Below are positions 22,695 to 34,070 of a DNA stretch of 64,000 bases, one piece after another. The translations under genes and the position numbers were made by a program. Source of the DNA: Hyaloraphidium curvatum (taxonomy: Eukaryota > Monoblepharomycota > Hyaloraphidiomycetes > Hyaloraphidiales > Hyaloraphidiaceae); assembly GCA_025558095.1 (NCBI GenBank), contig JAIVFI010000012.1, forward strand, positions 496,001-560,000. The letters run 5' to 3'. How positions within the stretch are numbered: the stretch's first letter is position 1; each line of letters starts with the position of its first letter. Under the pieces are notes generated by a model that worked only from the letters and a program-made list of their open reading frames with translations, was not told where the DNA came from and did no database searches.

Positions 22695-24155
22695 TTAGGC
22701 AGCGATTCCGAGACGCCTGTACACGTCGGCTACCAGGTACAAGCTCCCGCAAAGCACACAGAGCGGCCTGTTTTGCTTGAAGGTGGCCATGGCACGGAGG
22801 CACGCATCCAGGTCCTCGTAGGCGGTCCCGCGCAGCGTTGGTGACACCATCTTTGCCGCCAGCGTAATCTCCGCAGGCGGCGTGTACTTGACCCACGGCA
22901 TCCCTTCCGGAGTAGCAAAGGGCGCGCTGAGGAGCATGTCGTGGGGTCGCAGAAGGGTGCCGAGGATGGCGCCGAGGTCCTTTCCCTGCGTGACACCCAT
23001 CACCCACACAACCCGGCCGTCCGCCTGGCCGCCCGACTGAGCGGCCCGTTCGTCGAGCACCTCGTCGACATACCCCCGCAAAGCTTCGCACGCCTGCTCG
23101 TTGTGCGCTCCGTCAACGAGGACCACGCCGATCTCGGGGTGGTCGATCCACTCCAGACGACCGGGCCAGCGAGTCCGCGAGATGCCGAGCACCACGTCCT
23201 CCGCGGTGAGCTGGAGCCGCGAGTCACTGCTGGCGAGGCCATGGCAATGAACGACCTCGAGGGCCTTGATTGCCGTCGCGACGTTCTCGAGCTGCACGTC
23301 GCCCGGCAGGGGCATCGTAAACTCGACCGGCTCGTCCATGAACGTGTACCTCGCCCGTTTGGGCCGCGGAATGCCCGAAGGTCCCAAAAGATCCGCTACA
23401 TCGGCGTCCTGGACCCATACCGGCAGATCCTGAACCTGAATCACCTCCTCCGCGCCGACCTTCTTGGCGGCCTCGAGCACGACGTCCACGACCTTCTGCC
23501 CACCGAAAAACTGGGGTCCCAGCACGACAGGCTTCCCCGGCTTGATGATCCCGGCCTTTTCGCCCGCGATGAGCTCGACGGTGTTGCCCAGCTGCGCCAT
23601 GTGGTCCATGCCGATGGCCGTAATGACAGAGACCAGGGGGTCGACCACGTTGGTCGCGTCCAAGCGGCCGCCCAGCCCGACTTCGACCACCGCCACATCG
23701 ACACGCTCGTCGGCAAAGCATTCGAACGCCGTGGAGGCGAGGAGCTCGAACTCGGTGCAGCCGGCACCGATCGCCGCGTCCGCGTCTCGCACCTTCGCCG
23801 CCGCGCGGTCAAACGCGGCGCGCGGCACCGGCCGGCCGCCGATGCGCACCGAGTCGGCGGGATGCAGAAGAAAGGGCGAGTTGAACCGGCCCACGCGCGT
23901 CGGGGAAGGCGTGTGCTCTCGCGACAGGACCGCGGACACAAAGGCAGTCACCGACCCCTTGCCGTTCGTGCCGGCCACATGAACGACCGGGTATCGCAGG
24001 TGCGGAGCCTGCAGCGCCTGAAGCAGCCGCTGGATGCGGCCCAACGAAAGGTCCATCGGTTTCTCGGAACTCGAAACTTGAGATCGGCGGGCGGCCAACT
24101 GCCGCAGCGCCTGCCTCGCGACCAGTTCTGCCGCTTCGGCGAAATCTGATCGCAT
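22695..24155 (-). CDS. FOL3: Dihydrofolate synthase (FolC/FOL3 family)
   Basis: ATP-dependent ligase adding glutamate to dihydropteroate in de novo folate synthesis. The single-exon protein of 486 residues has the Mur-ligase P-loop AGTNGKGSVTAF, FNSPFLLHPADSVRIGG, CTEFELLASTAFECFADERV, EVGLGGRLDATNVVDPLVSV, GEKAGIIKPGKPVV and the C-terminal DGAHNEQACEALRGYVDE. The spacing TEFELL...EVGLGGRLDATN is closer to fungal dihydrofolate synthase than to folylpolyglutamate synthase. The ATG at 24155 was chosen because the open frame upstream starts only with TTG. It lies just downstream of the autophagy-receptor gene on the same strand. Confidence 0.9.
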   Translation of the reverse strand: MRSDFAEAAELVARQALRQLAARRSQVSSSEKPMDLSLGRIQRLLQALQAPHLRYPVVHVAGTNGKGSVTAFVSAVLSREHTPSPTRVGRFNSPFLLHPADSVRIGGRPVPRAAFDRAAAKVRDADAAIGAGCTEFELLASTAFECFADERVDVAVVEVGLGGRLDATNVVDPLVSVITAIGMDHMAQLGNTVELIAGEKAGIIKPGKPVVLGPQFFGGQKVVDVVLEAAKKVGAEEVIQVQDLPVWVQDADVADLLGPSGIPRPKRARYTFMDEPVEFTMPLPGDVQLENVATAIKALEVVHCHGLASSDSRLQLTAEDVVLGISRTRWPGRLEWIDHPEIGVVLVDGAHNEQACEALRGYVDEVLDERAAQSGGQADGRVVWVMGVTQGKDLGAILGTLLRPHDMLLSAPFATPEGMPWVKYTPPAEITLAAKMVSPTLRGTAYEDLDACLRAMATFKQNRPLCVLCGSLYLVADVYRRLGIAA

Positions 24156-24299
24156 TGGCAAATCTCTTTTTCGAATCTTTACATGAACAGCTCGCGCGGA
24201 TGGCAAACCAAAAGAAAGGCACGGTCCGTCCGATGGCAATGAAGTTCAGCTTCCTCCCGCGCGAATGGCAACTCGATCCCGACCGTGAACTCAGCAGCT

Positions 24300-25725
24300 T
24301 CAGCAGCGCCCGCCACCGCCACCCCACCCACGGAACATGCGACCCCAGCCGTGACCATTGCCGCGGCAGCCCCACCCGCGCCCGGGGTGGTGCGAGGTCC
24401 ACTGGTTGCGCTTCAGAAGAGCGCTGACCACCTGACGAAGAAGGCATGAGCGCATGCCTGCCACGACGAGCCAGCAAACACCCACCCTCTGGATGTCGTT
24501 GTCGAACCTGTTGAGCAGCACCTCGTTGATCCTGTCGTCGTTGAAGCCCATGGCCCGGAGGTGCTCCATCTTCTTGGCCCTGTCCTCCTGCCTCGTGCCG
24601 AGGTTGGCGAACCCGATCTTGCCGTGCACGTGGGTCTCGTCGGCACGCTCGTAGCACTTGGGGCACAGGTCGTAGTCGGGGCAGTGGTTGCACTTGTACC
24701 GCGAGCCGGCGATGCCCGTGCGGTTGCACCCGTCGCACACGATTTTGGGCCAGAAGTTGTGGTACGACGCGATGGAGGTGAAGGAGTGCGCCGGGTCGTG
24801 GATCTCGGCGCGCTTGCCGTGGCAGTCGCTGCAGAGGTCGTAGTCTTGACGTCCCGAGGCGTCAGGGAGGAGTCCTCGAACATGACAGGGCATGCACTCA
24901 CTGCTGCACACGTCGCACCGGTGCCTCGTGCCGGTGAAGTTGCTCCTCAGGCACCCGTCGCACACGACGCCGTACCAGGCGGCGCCCTCGGAGGCGGCGG
25001 GGCCGGCCGAGGACTCGCCCTCCTTGCGGTCGTCCATGACGGGCTCCACGGGCATTCCGTCCTCACCCTGGACCGTGAGGCCCCAGTTGCGCGACGAGAG
25101 CATGCCCGAGAGGTCGCCGACGAGGCGGGGGATGTGCTCGCGGGGCGCCGACTCGAGCGCGACCAGAAGCTGGTCGACGAGGGGCTGCACCGCGGAAAGG
25201 AAGAGAGGGTAGGTGTCCTCGTACTGAGGAGGCTGCTCGACGGGCTCAGGGGTGGGAGCCGGCGGGGGAGCGGGGGCGGGGGCGCGCTGGGCGGCGGCAC
25301 CGGTCGGGGACGCGGGCCCGTCGATGGACTGCGGCACAGAGGCGACGATTAGGACGAGGGGAGACATGGGCGAGCAACAGCAGGCACCCCACCATCTTCT
25401 CGACGCCCTCGCGGACGGCGCTCTCGACCAGGACGTAAGCGTCCTGTGCTTGCGTGGCCTGCGGCCCGCCGGCGACGGCGACCTCGAGGCGCACGCTCCT
25501 GCCGTCCTTCCTGGCCTGCGCGACCAGCTCGCGGTACTCGGGCTCCGAGTCCAGCGTGATGCGGTCGCCGTCCTCGTCGACGTACGACGCCACGATCTGC
25601 GCGGCCGCCGGCATGTCGAACAGGCCGCGGATGCGGGCTGCGAGGTCGGCCCACGACGGCGGCGCGGCGATGCGGCGCAGCAGGCCGTTGTGCGCGACCT
25701 TGAAGGCGACGGGCTGCGGCTCCAT
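24300..25725 (-). CDS. NBR1/p62-like autophagy receptor (PB1, two ZZ, UBA)
   Basis: Predicted selective-autophagy cargo receptor. The start MEPQPVAFKVAHNGLLRRI begins a PB1 domain with the acidic OPCA-like stretch SYVDEDGDRITLDSEPEYRE. A Pro/Ala-rich linker and helical segment follow. The first ZZ zinc finger (VCDGCLRSNFTGTRHRC, DVCS, then YDLCSDCHGK) is split by a GTGAGT intron near 24,850-24,890. The second ZZ finger is intact: VCDGCNRTGIAGSRYKC, CPDYDLCPKCYERADETH. A UBA domain ends the protein (MEHLRAMGFNDDRINEVLL), followed by a Trp/Gly-rich tail and the TGA at 24300. I see no clear FW (four-Trp) domain between the ZZ fingers and the UBA, so it is closer to p62/SQSTM1 than to full NBR1. 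Confidence 0.83.
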
Positions 25726-26493
25726 GGCGGCGGGGTGGGCGGCGGGCGATGTTCCGTCTGCTGCGTCCGCCGCCCCGGATCAGCGATGTCACAGCACGCT
25801 CTGCGGGGCGCGCTCACCTGGCAGCCGATTAGCGAAGGCTGCTGGAGGTGCAAAGGTTTAGTGTCGGTGGTTGCGCATTGGGATTCTCCGCAGGCAGCAG
25901 CAGCGCCGAATCGCGGAGTCTCTGGAAGGTGCAACGCAAGGGGCGACGCAAGCTTCACCAGCCGCCAACTTGCCCCGCCGCCCGCCACAATCGAGGCTCG
26001 TCTGACGGCTCTCGATCCGTCTAGAAGGCAAGTCTCTGTAGCGCGAATCACCTCGAGCGGACATCAAGAGCTGTCGGGTGGGTGTTTTCGCTCCGTTGGA
26101 CTAGCGTTCTCTTTTGGCGAATGGACGCCTCGTTCACTCGTTCAGCGATGCTCGATGAACAAGGCCGGGTCAATATGTCTTGGATGCGATGCTGCTCTTC
26201 AGTGGCTTGGCTTGCTGTTGTGCCTTGAGGCCGACGGAGCGAGTTTGGAGATGGGATGGGCTTCGCGGGCCTAAAAAGTAGGAGTTAAGGGGTAATGGCT
26301 AAAAAAGAGCGGCACCACGATGCAGCTTTCTGACCATCGAATCGAATACCTAGTTACCTGGGCCATCTTCAATCCAAGCTACGAGCTGGAAGCTCGCATG
26401 AGGAAGCCTTGAGCGCGTTGCGCCGTGTGTGAATCCAATCAACCAACCAAATCCCCCCAACTGCCGCCGAATTCGGCATGCTCGAGTGCCAAG
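25726..26493. other. Divergent intergenic region
   Basis: About 770 nt between the autophagy receptor (-) and methyltransferase copy A (+). Long open frames cross it on both strands, but they only extend the GC-rich neighbours and show no conserved features. Base composition drops towards AT near 26,260-26,480, as expected for a promoter and 5' untranslated region. No RNA gene or repeat is recognised. Confidence 0.45.
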
Positions 26494-28542
26494 ATGGGCC
26501 GATTTGACAAACGCGGACTCGACACTGGAGAACAGCAGGTCTCGCTGTCGCAGTTCACGAAGCGGAAGTACCGGGATTCGGACGCCGAGGAGGATGCGAC
26601 TGCCTCGGGGACCTCGACCGTCGCCACAGCGGCATCGGCGGCCTCCAAGGCAGAGAGCTCCGGGCGCACGGCCGTCAGCACGGGGAAGAAGCGCACTTCT
26701 GACGGCGGAGCCAAAACAAAGGCCAAGACGGTCACGGGGCTGAATGCGAGCGTCGCGACTCCCGACGACCAGAGAACCTTGGACATTCACCTCGTGAAGA
26801 AACCCTCCGTCACTCCGTCGCACGTGAAGGAGGCGGAAGAAGATGGCGTGTTTCATGCTCCGAAGGACGGCATGCACGAGCTCTTGGAATGGGGCCTCCT
26901 GCGCCCGATTCCTGCCGACATCGTCAGGGCGGCGACGGTTACGCTCTTCGTAATCTCGTTCTTCTGCGGCGGAGGTGTCGGCGATCACGGATTCATGATG
27001 GGATTGCGCGAAGTGCTTCGGGCCAGGAATCCGGGAATCCGAGTGGTATTCTTGCTGGCCGTGGAAGGAGACAGGCAGACCGCCGAGCAGGCAGCTCGAT
27101 CCTGGTTTAAGGTGCGCACAACGCTGGCTCCCTGTACCTGACGTGCCTGACACGATTTGCAGAGCACCGGAGAGGAGATCCTCGTGTCGGCGACGAACCT
27201 CGATGCCACCTTCGCGCCGACCTACCACCAGAACCCGCAGTTCATCAGAAAGCTTCTGCATTTGCACGGGTACAACAAGAGGCGCGACAAAATTGTCCTC
27301 CTTACGACGCCACCGTGTCAGAACGCCTCGGGCGCCGGAGCGCGCAAGGAGCAGTCGAACCTGGACGGACTCTCATACACGGCCGCAACATACGTTGAGC
27401 TGCTGCGCAAGCTGGAGGTCTACGTCAACGCGGTGGTGTACGAGAACGTTCCGGGTCTGCGGACCAAGTGGGATGGGAACCAGGCGTCTTACATCCTCTC
27501 AAAGGTCGCTCGGGACCTAATGGATTTAGGATTCGCCATGCGCTTCTCCAGTGCAGTCGAAGCTGCCAACTACGGCGCCCCTCAGTTTCGCCCGCGGCTC
27601 ATTCTTCTGGGATTTCGCGGACTCGTCATGTCCCGGGCTCCCGCCTTCACGCACACGGAAGACAGCGGCTTCAACACGCTGAAGCTGCACGACGTTGTCG
27701 CAGACAATCTCTTCGATCGCCCAGACTGTCTCTTGCTTCCTTTTCGAGGCCCGAGCCCAGAGGATGCCGAGGCAGCGTTCAAAGCAAAGGCGGCGACAGT
27801 TCTGAAAACGAAGTACCCCAAGGTCATCGTGCCAACCGCGGATCGCTTTGCGACGGAGCTGTTGCCCACCGCCAGGGCAACATACCCGGCTTTCATCCAC
27901 AACCCCGTCCTGGAAACATGCAAGGAGGCGCGGGACGCCGTCAGAGACTGGCCCTCTCGCCCGTGCGACGAGCGGACGCACGAGGCCTTCTACTCGCGGT
28001 TCGAGTGCTTCGGCGGAACCAACGAGGATTGCATGTTTGCTCAGTGGGGTGACGAAGCTTACGAGTTCTGCCGCTACCTCGAGCGCGGCGCACCGGACGG
28101 CTTCCTGCGAACGCTCACAGTGACCGAGTTTGCGCGCACCCAGGGATTCCCCGCCGCCTACCTGAACCCAGAGTGGACTCTTGCCCAAGCATACCGGATC
28201 ATCGGCAACGCCGTGAACGTGGATATGGCCAGCGCGATCGGGCGCAGCGTTGCGGAGGCGGTCATCTGCACCCTCGCGCGCGAGACTGGCGACGAAACGC
28301 ACCGTTGCATGGCTTGCGAACCCCTCCTACCGCGTCTCCGCCACATCGATCTGGGCTTTGCCGGCGAGCTCGAGCCTTTCGACCCGTCGCGCGCGGCTGC
28401 GACGTCCACCCCTTACCGCTTCATCGAGGGCGAGGATCAGATGCCGGTCTGGCTCAACCAAGCCAAGAGCAAGCTTGACAAGGAGGCCGCCGCGGTTCCG
28501 CCCAAAGTGGGCTTCATCGTGCCCAAGTCGTATCCCTTCTGA
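26494..28542 (+). CDS. C5 DNA cytosine methyltransferase-like protein, copy A
   Basis: Two exons (26494-27111 and 27163-28542) encode 665 residues. C5-methyltransferase motifs appear in order: motif I (ISFFCGGGVGDHGF, about residue 155), motif IV with the catalytic Cys (TTPPCQNASGAG, about 257), motif VI (VYENVPG, about 299), motif VIII (NYGAPQFRPRLILLG, about 346) and motif X (AYRIIGNAVN, about 554). The roughly 200 residues between VIII and X would hold the target-recognition domain. The first 130 residues are disordered, opening MGRFDKRGLDTGEQQVSLSQ. No BAH, RFTS, PWWP, chromo or SNF2 domain is present, so it is not DNMT1, DIM-2 or DNMT5. A second copy lies at 51.9-53.9 kb with the intron at the same codon. 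Whether it modifies DNA in vivo is unknown. Confidence 0.82.
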
Positions 28543-28829
28543 ACTCTTCTGTCACGGTGTTTGGTCTTTTGTCTCACGGTCACGGTGATTGATGTTCGTT
28601 AGCTCTTGATGTTGATCTTCTTTTCCCTTCTTCGTCCATTTCTCCAATGTATTGTTGGCGATCGCAATTGATTTGGGAGACGCTTTTCCCTTCAACGCTT
28701 TGTTTCCGCGGCGGGCGGCGGGGGATCGGAACGACTAGATCGATCCGACCCGAACGTTGCCGCGGGCCTCCTGCTCCATCGCGCTCGATTAAACACTTTA
28801 CGCTCGTCCAGGGGGGTTTTTTGGTCGAA

Positions 28830-29756
28830 ATGGCCTCGCCTTCCGCCCCCAAGAGCCGGCGGGCAGCCCCACCGATGCCGCCGAAACAGACCCGTTACAG
28901 GGTCGTGGACACCCTCATTGTCGTCTCATTGACGATGGCAATGTATCTTTCCTGGCAACTGAGCTCGGACCCGGGACTGGGCAGCATGTTCCTCGACGCG
29001 ATGTGCGACGGGGGCCGCAGCTTCGAATGTGCGGCCAACATGACGGGGACAAAGGTGGCCATCCGGGGGCTGAAATCGGAAGATGCGGACCGTCTGTTCG
29101 ATATCAAGACGTCGCCGGGAGTTGCCGACCACCAGCTCTACGGTGGGTGGCACTGGGTACCTGCCTTTGGGCCGTTCCTGATGAGGTCTCCATTTCGAAC
29201 GTCGGCTCCCTGCAATGGCAAACAGACCCCCCGCAGAGCATCATCGACCTCCACGGAAACTTCCTCTTCCCCTACATGGGCGCCCAGCTCCGCAAGAACC
29301 TCATCGCGCGGTTCCTGATGATGCCCTGGTACCCCAAGGAGACGCGGGAGCGCCGCGTCTTTGCCGTCACCGAGGCCAAGGACCCCAAGTCCGAGCTGAT
29401 CGGCATCGTCGGCGTGTACGGGTACTACGACCGCAAGAACCCGTCCAAGGAGGTGCACTACGAGCTGCACCCGAACTACTGGCGGCGAGGTTGGTTTCCC
29501 CCGTTCCCCTGGAACGTCGCGATACATCTGACCGACTCCGACAGGCTACATGACCGAGGCCCTTTCCCTCGTGATCTCGCACGTCTTTGGCCTCCCGCAC
29601 CCCGTGGATTCCGTGACGGCGCGGACGTTTGCCGAGAACGTCGCCTCCGTGAAGCTCCTCAAGAAGCTGGGCTTCACCTACGACAAGATCGAGGACGGCA
29701 TGCAGGTGTACCGGCTCGGGAAGGAGAACTGGTTGAAGACGCAGAAGAAGGGCTGA
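28830..29756 (+). CDS. Membrane-anchored GNAT-type N-acetyltransferase
   Basis: Acyltransferase of the RimJ/RimL type in the GNAT superfamily, substrate unknown. The N-terminus MASPSAPKSRRAAPP is basic and is followed by one hydrophobic helix (VVDTLIVVSLTMAMYLSW), suggesting a single-pass anchor. The first exon ends at TSPGVADHQLYG. The core has RRVFAVTEAK, SELIGIVGVYGYYDR, VHYELHPNYWRRGYMTEALS (the acetyl-CoA-binding RGxxTEA loop), then NVASVKLLKKLGFTYDK at the C-terminal strand. One intron splits ...NYWRR / GYMTEA; the first intron's acceptor could be near 29,200 or 29,230. It ends 224 nt before the convergent lectin-like gene. Confidence 0.8.
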
Positions 29757-29980
29757 GCGGAGGACGGGATGGGGCTCGGACGGATCTGCGTAATGGGAGC
29801 ACTCTGGCACCATGGTTTATTGTAGTGTTGAGGCAGCCGGGTATCCCGCCGATACAAAAGCAATACCAGACGCAGACTGAGGCGCTCCGGGCTCTAAAGA
29901 CTGTGATTGCGACGAAACACCCCCCAAAAGCAAAGCAGAAGCAGTCGATCGATAACGTAGAAAGCTGCAATAGTCGATCA

Positions 29981-32217
29981 TCATTTGGCGTCCGTTCCGT
30001 TGCCGGCAGCGGAGGCGTCGGAGGCGACGTCCACCGTGGCGGCAGGCGCCGTGACAAGAGGACCGGTCGCGGCAGGCACCGTGGCGGCGGGCACCGTGGC
30101 AGCAGGCACCGGGGCGTCCTCGGCAGGCAGCTGCACCGAGAGCCTGTTGCCGCTCTTCTCCTTCCCGCCCTTCATCGACGACGCCCTCGGCCCCGACACC
30201 GTCGTGGCCGGCACGGGCGCCGGCGCGGGAGCCTGCGACGACGCCTCGCTCTCCTCCTCACCGTCCTCGTCCCCGTCCGGCCCGGCAAAGCTGTTCCTGT
30301 ACGCCGAAGGATCCGGCACGAACACGAGCGGCGGCGCGGGGTAGTACCCCGGCGGCGCGTTGACCTTCTTCATCCCCTCGTCGCCGGCGACGTAGTACCC
30401 GCCGTCGGGCCCGACAAAGATGGGCTGCTGCGCGGCCATGAGCACCGGCATGTGCGGGAGGAAGTTGCCGTAGGCGTCCCACGAGCCCGTCAGCGGACGC
30501 GCGGGGGCGCCGGCGCCGCCGGAGGTGGGGACGAACATGCTTCGGGGGCGGGGGGCGACGGCGGCCGCGGCGGGGGCGGCGGGGAACGAGTTGCGGTTGC
30601 CGGGGACGGCGAGGTTGGCCGCCGATACCGCCGTTGCGACATCCTCCTCCTGCACCGTCGAAAGGGGCCGGTTGCTGCGGGCTCCCTGCGAGGCCATTGA
30701 GGTGCGCGTGCCCGGGGGTGCGCCGCCGATCGCCAGGTACGGCACGCCGCCGTACGAGACCGAGTACATCGAGACGGGGCGTCCGTTGGGGTCGCCGTCG
30801 GCACCGGGAGGGACAAAGATTGGGATGCCGGGGTAGCCGTAGGGCATGGCGACGGAGGTCGGCCGTTGGACCGATGCGGCGGCTGCGGCTGCTGCTGCAG
30901 CGGCACCTGCTCCGCATGACGGTGTCAGCTTGTGCAAAGAGGGCTGTCGTTGAGGGGAACCCACCATCGGCGCCGTTCTCCCCCTTTTCCTTGATCCCCG
31001 ACACGCCATCGGTGCTCTTCTCGCCGTTGACCTCGACCCTGTCCGCATCGTCCACCTTCTTCTTCTTGCTGTTGCGGTAGAGCAGGTACCCGAGCAGGCC
31101 GAGCACCAGCAGGCCCAGTAGCACCATGCCGATGATGAAGCCGGCCTGGGCGCCCGAGGTGAGGCCGTTGAACCAGGAGGTCGGCGGGGGCGGGACGCCG
31201 GTGTTGGTGGGCGTCGAGGTCGCGGTCGAGGTGGCGGTGGCAACCGTCGTCGTCGTGGTGGGTGGAGGCGGGCGGGGCACACCGGGACCGGTCCACATGC
31301 AGCGCCTGGTAATCGAGGGAAGGAGAGGTGTCAGATGATCGCGGTTCCACGCAGGACCAGAGAATCACCCACCTGATCAGGCACGTGGTCCTGTTTACGA
31401 GCTCGAGCCCGTCGCATCCGCTGTTTCCCGTGACGAGGTACTTGCCGAACGCGCCCTGCTCGCGCTCGCCGTCCGGGCGCAGGAAGCCGCAGAACTGGGG
31501 CTCCGAGTCGTTGGCGACGAGCCTGATGTCCTCGAACGTGATGCTGCGGAAGAAGGACTGGTTCGCCCTGCCGGCCCACTCGACGGCCAGCTGGGCCCAG
31601 CGCTGCTCCTGGCCGAGCAGCTGCATCTCGTAGCCGACGCTGCACGGCGTGCCATCGCCGAAGGCGGTGGGCAGGCACGGCAGCGGCTGGCCGATGGCGT
31701 CGAAGCGCTCGATGGTCTGGCGCCAGATGCTGCGGTTGGGGCCGTCGGAGCCGACGAACCACAGTTTCATGCGCAGACGGTCGCCGGGGTTCGCGTCCAT
31801 GAAGGGCCCGCCGCGGCAGCCCTGGTATGCGGTCAGGCTGGTGTTGAGGTTGACGTACTCGGACGACGAGGCCCAGCCGCGGTACGGCGAGCCCTGTGCG
31901 GGCTGGCCGGGGGCACACGACGGGCCGAACGTCGCCACGGACTGCAGCACGCCGTTGCCGATGGGCAGGAAGTTTGTCGTGACGTCCGGCGGGCCGGGCT
32001 GCAGGCCGGCCCACAAGAAGTACGAGCCCGCGTTTGCGGGGTCGGGCACCGGCGGCACCTCGGGCACGACCAGCGACGCCTCGACGCGGCGCCAGATGTT
32101 GTCCGGGAACAGTAGCTGCTGCGAGAACGCCCACTGGATCACGTTGGCCGGCGCCTGCGCGGCTGCCCCGAGCGGGCCCGCCAAAAGCACCGCGACCGCC
32201 GCCAGCCGTCTCAGCAT
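29981..32217 (-). CDS. Lectin-like type I membrane protein (concanavalin-type ectodomain)
   Basis: The start at 32217 gives a signal peptide (MLRRLAAVAVLLAGPLGAAA). The ectodomain of roughly 270 residues includes VEASLVVPEVPPVPDPA, SYFLWAGLQPG, NGVLQSVATFGPSCAPG, YQGCRGGPF, several N-glycosylation sites (NTS, NRS, NQS, NDS, NRT) and paired cysteines. The pattern resembles fungal secreted concanavalin-A-like beta-sandwich proteins. A Thr/Pro-rich stalk leads to one transmembrane helix (AGFIIGMVLLGLLVLGLLGY) and a KKKK stop-transfer signal. The cytoplasmic tail of about 330 residues is Ala/Pro/Gly-rich and ends with VPAATVPAATGPLVTAPAAT repeats. Introns fall near 31,290-31,360 and 30,910-30,940. 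A cell-surface sensing or wall-binding role is inferred. Confidence 0.65.
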
Positions 32218-32662
32218 GCTCGATCGCGGGGAGCGCGGGGGCCCGCGGGGGCCGTCGCTCGCGCGCCGCATGGGGATGGCGCGCGGGCCGCAAGGCGGGC
32301 GGTGACTCGGTGCCGCAGTCCGCGCGTCGGGCGGCAGTCCGACGCCCCGGGCCGCCGAGCAGGCGACGCCAAAAGAGGGCCCGCGAGCGGACGAGGCGCG
32401 ATGGCCGCGTCTGCCGGGGTGGGAGGCCGTCCGCGGATGTCGGGGGATCAGTCAGTCAGGCAAAGAGCAACGGGGCTGGAGACCTTCCGCGTTCGCTTCC
32501 GACGCCACGGCCACACACACTGTTCGACCTAAATACATGGATTAACTGATGGGATATGTACGGATCACCACGATTGGATGTCGTGGGGCCCGGATGGATC
32601 GCGAGCGGCACTGGCCGCCACCACCCCTCCGCCGCAACTGGATGCCTTGGGCCGGGGACGGA

Positions 32663-34070
32663 TCACGCGCGGCACTGGCCGCCGCGGCACCTCCTCCCCG
32701 AAGGGCACACGGTGCCACAAGCACCGCAACTGGTGGCATTGTTGAGAAGGTTTGTGCACGTCCCGCTGCACAGGAAGGCAGGCAAGCACGTGCACACCCC
32801 CGCCTGGCACGTCGTGGGGAAAGCGCAGCGTGCGTTACAGGTGCCGCAGTTTTCGTTGTCGATCTGGAGCTCCCTGCAGCGATTCCCGCAGACGCTGGTT
32901 CCCGTAGGGCATTGGCAAGAGCCGTTGACGCAGGTCGCTCCGCTGGGGCACGTCGTGTTGCAGTTTCCACAGGCCCTGAGAAGTCAATGATTAAGAGCAA
33001 TGCCAACAGCCAGGCATCCGCAGAGGTGGCCCACCTTTCCGAGGAAGTAAGGTTGAAGCACCCCCGGCCAGGGCACAGCGTCCTGCCCGGGCTGTTGCAG
33101 GTGCAAGCGCCGTTGATGCACCTCGACCCGTCGGGACATTTGGTTCCGCATGCTCCACAGTTGTTCTCGCTCGTGGTGAGGTTGGCGCAGCCGCGAGGGC
33201 ATTGGGTCAGGCCCGAGGGGCAGGTGCACACTCCGCCGACGCAGCGCGAGTTGCCGGGGCACTAAACGAAGGCGTCAGGACGCCGTTCCTGTCCTTCCCT
33301 TCCTTTCTCCTCTCACCGTGGTGTTGCAGTTCCCGCACGCCCTCTCGGAGCTGGTAAGGTTGAAACATCCCCTCCGTGGGCACAGGGTCCGCCCAGGGAC
33401 GTTGCACACGCAGGCGCCGTTCAGGCACCTCGACCCCTCGGGGCAGCGATTTCCGCATGCCCCACAATGCTGGTTGCTCCGGGTGGCGTTCACACACGAG
33501 CGGGAACAGTAGAGGAGGCCCGCGTTGCGGCACGCGCAGGTGCCGTTGGAGCACCTGCTTATGCCCGACGGGCAGTTTGCATTGCAGCGCCCGCAATGGT
33601 TGTTGTTGCTGGTCGTGTTGACGCACTGCCTGCCGCACGCGGTGAGGCCGGCGGTCGAGCAGACGCAGGTGCCGTTGACGCAGTTGGAGGTGGCGGGGCA
33701 CTAAATGGGGCGCACAAGACATCGGTGAAGTGTGTCGAGCGACAATAGATTGGTGCCGGAGGGAAAAGAGCCCGAAAGATAGGAGCGGCCGGTCAGGGGG
33801 ATGCCGCAAGAGTGCTTGCCCCGACAGACCCACCACGCGGCCGCACGCCCCGCATGCGACGCGGTCGGCGCACGTGTCCCTGAACACGCCCCCGCAGCGG
33901 CGCACGCTGCACGGCGCGCGAGCTTCGAGGCGGAGCGCGAAGGGGACGGGGGAAACGTCCAGGTCGTCCAGCGCGACCTCCTCGGCGGAGGCGGGGCGGA
34001 CGCCGGCGGAGGCGAGCGCGGAGAAGAGGCACGCAGCCGCGACGGCGAGGAAGAAAGAGTGGCCGCGCAT
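32663..34070 (-). CDS. Secreted Stig1-like cysteine-rich repeat protein
   Basis: Starts MRGHSFFLAVAAACLFSALA, a signal peptide. After a GTGGGT...TTTAG intron it becomes a tandem array of modules of the form C-x-N-x(6-7)-NNHCGxCxxxCPxGxxCxNGxCxC: for example NTTSNNNHCGRCNANCPSG, NATRSNQHCGACGNRCPEG, NLTTSENNCGACGTKCPDG and NNATSCGACGTVCPSGRRC. This is the pattern of Stig1-type (stigma-specific protein 1-like) repeats, also found in zoosporic fungi. I count about seven modules, several with NxT/S sites. Three introns join in frame, each at an ACGNCNTT or GRV boundary; the protein ends with CRGGQCRA and the TGA at 32663. The role is probably extracellular (wall, adhesion or prey/host contact). 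Confidence 0.72.

Noticed and set aside
24300-26051. N-terminal extension of the autophagy receptor beyond 25725
   Set aside because: The open frame extends upstream, but the sequence is Arg/Ser/Pro-rich and the PB1 domain starts at the ATG at 25725.
25252-26274. 340-codon plus-strand open frame over the autophagy receptor
   Set aside because: Antisense shadow; the minus strand has clear PB1 and ZZ domains.
29003-30700. 565-codon open frame on the plus strand
   Set aside because: It runs across the GNAT gene in another frame and over the lectin-like gene; low-complexity Arg/Gly sequence typical of GC-rich shadows.
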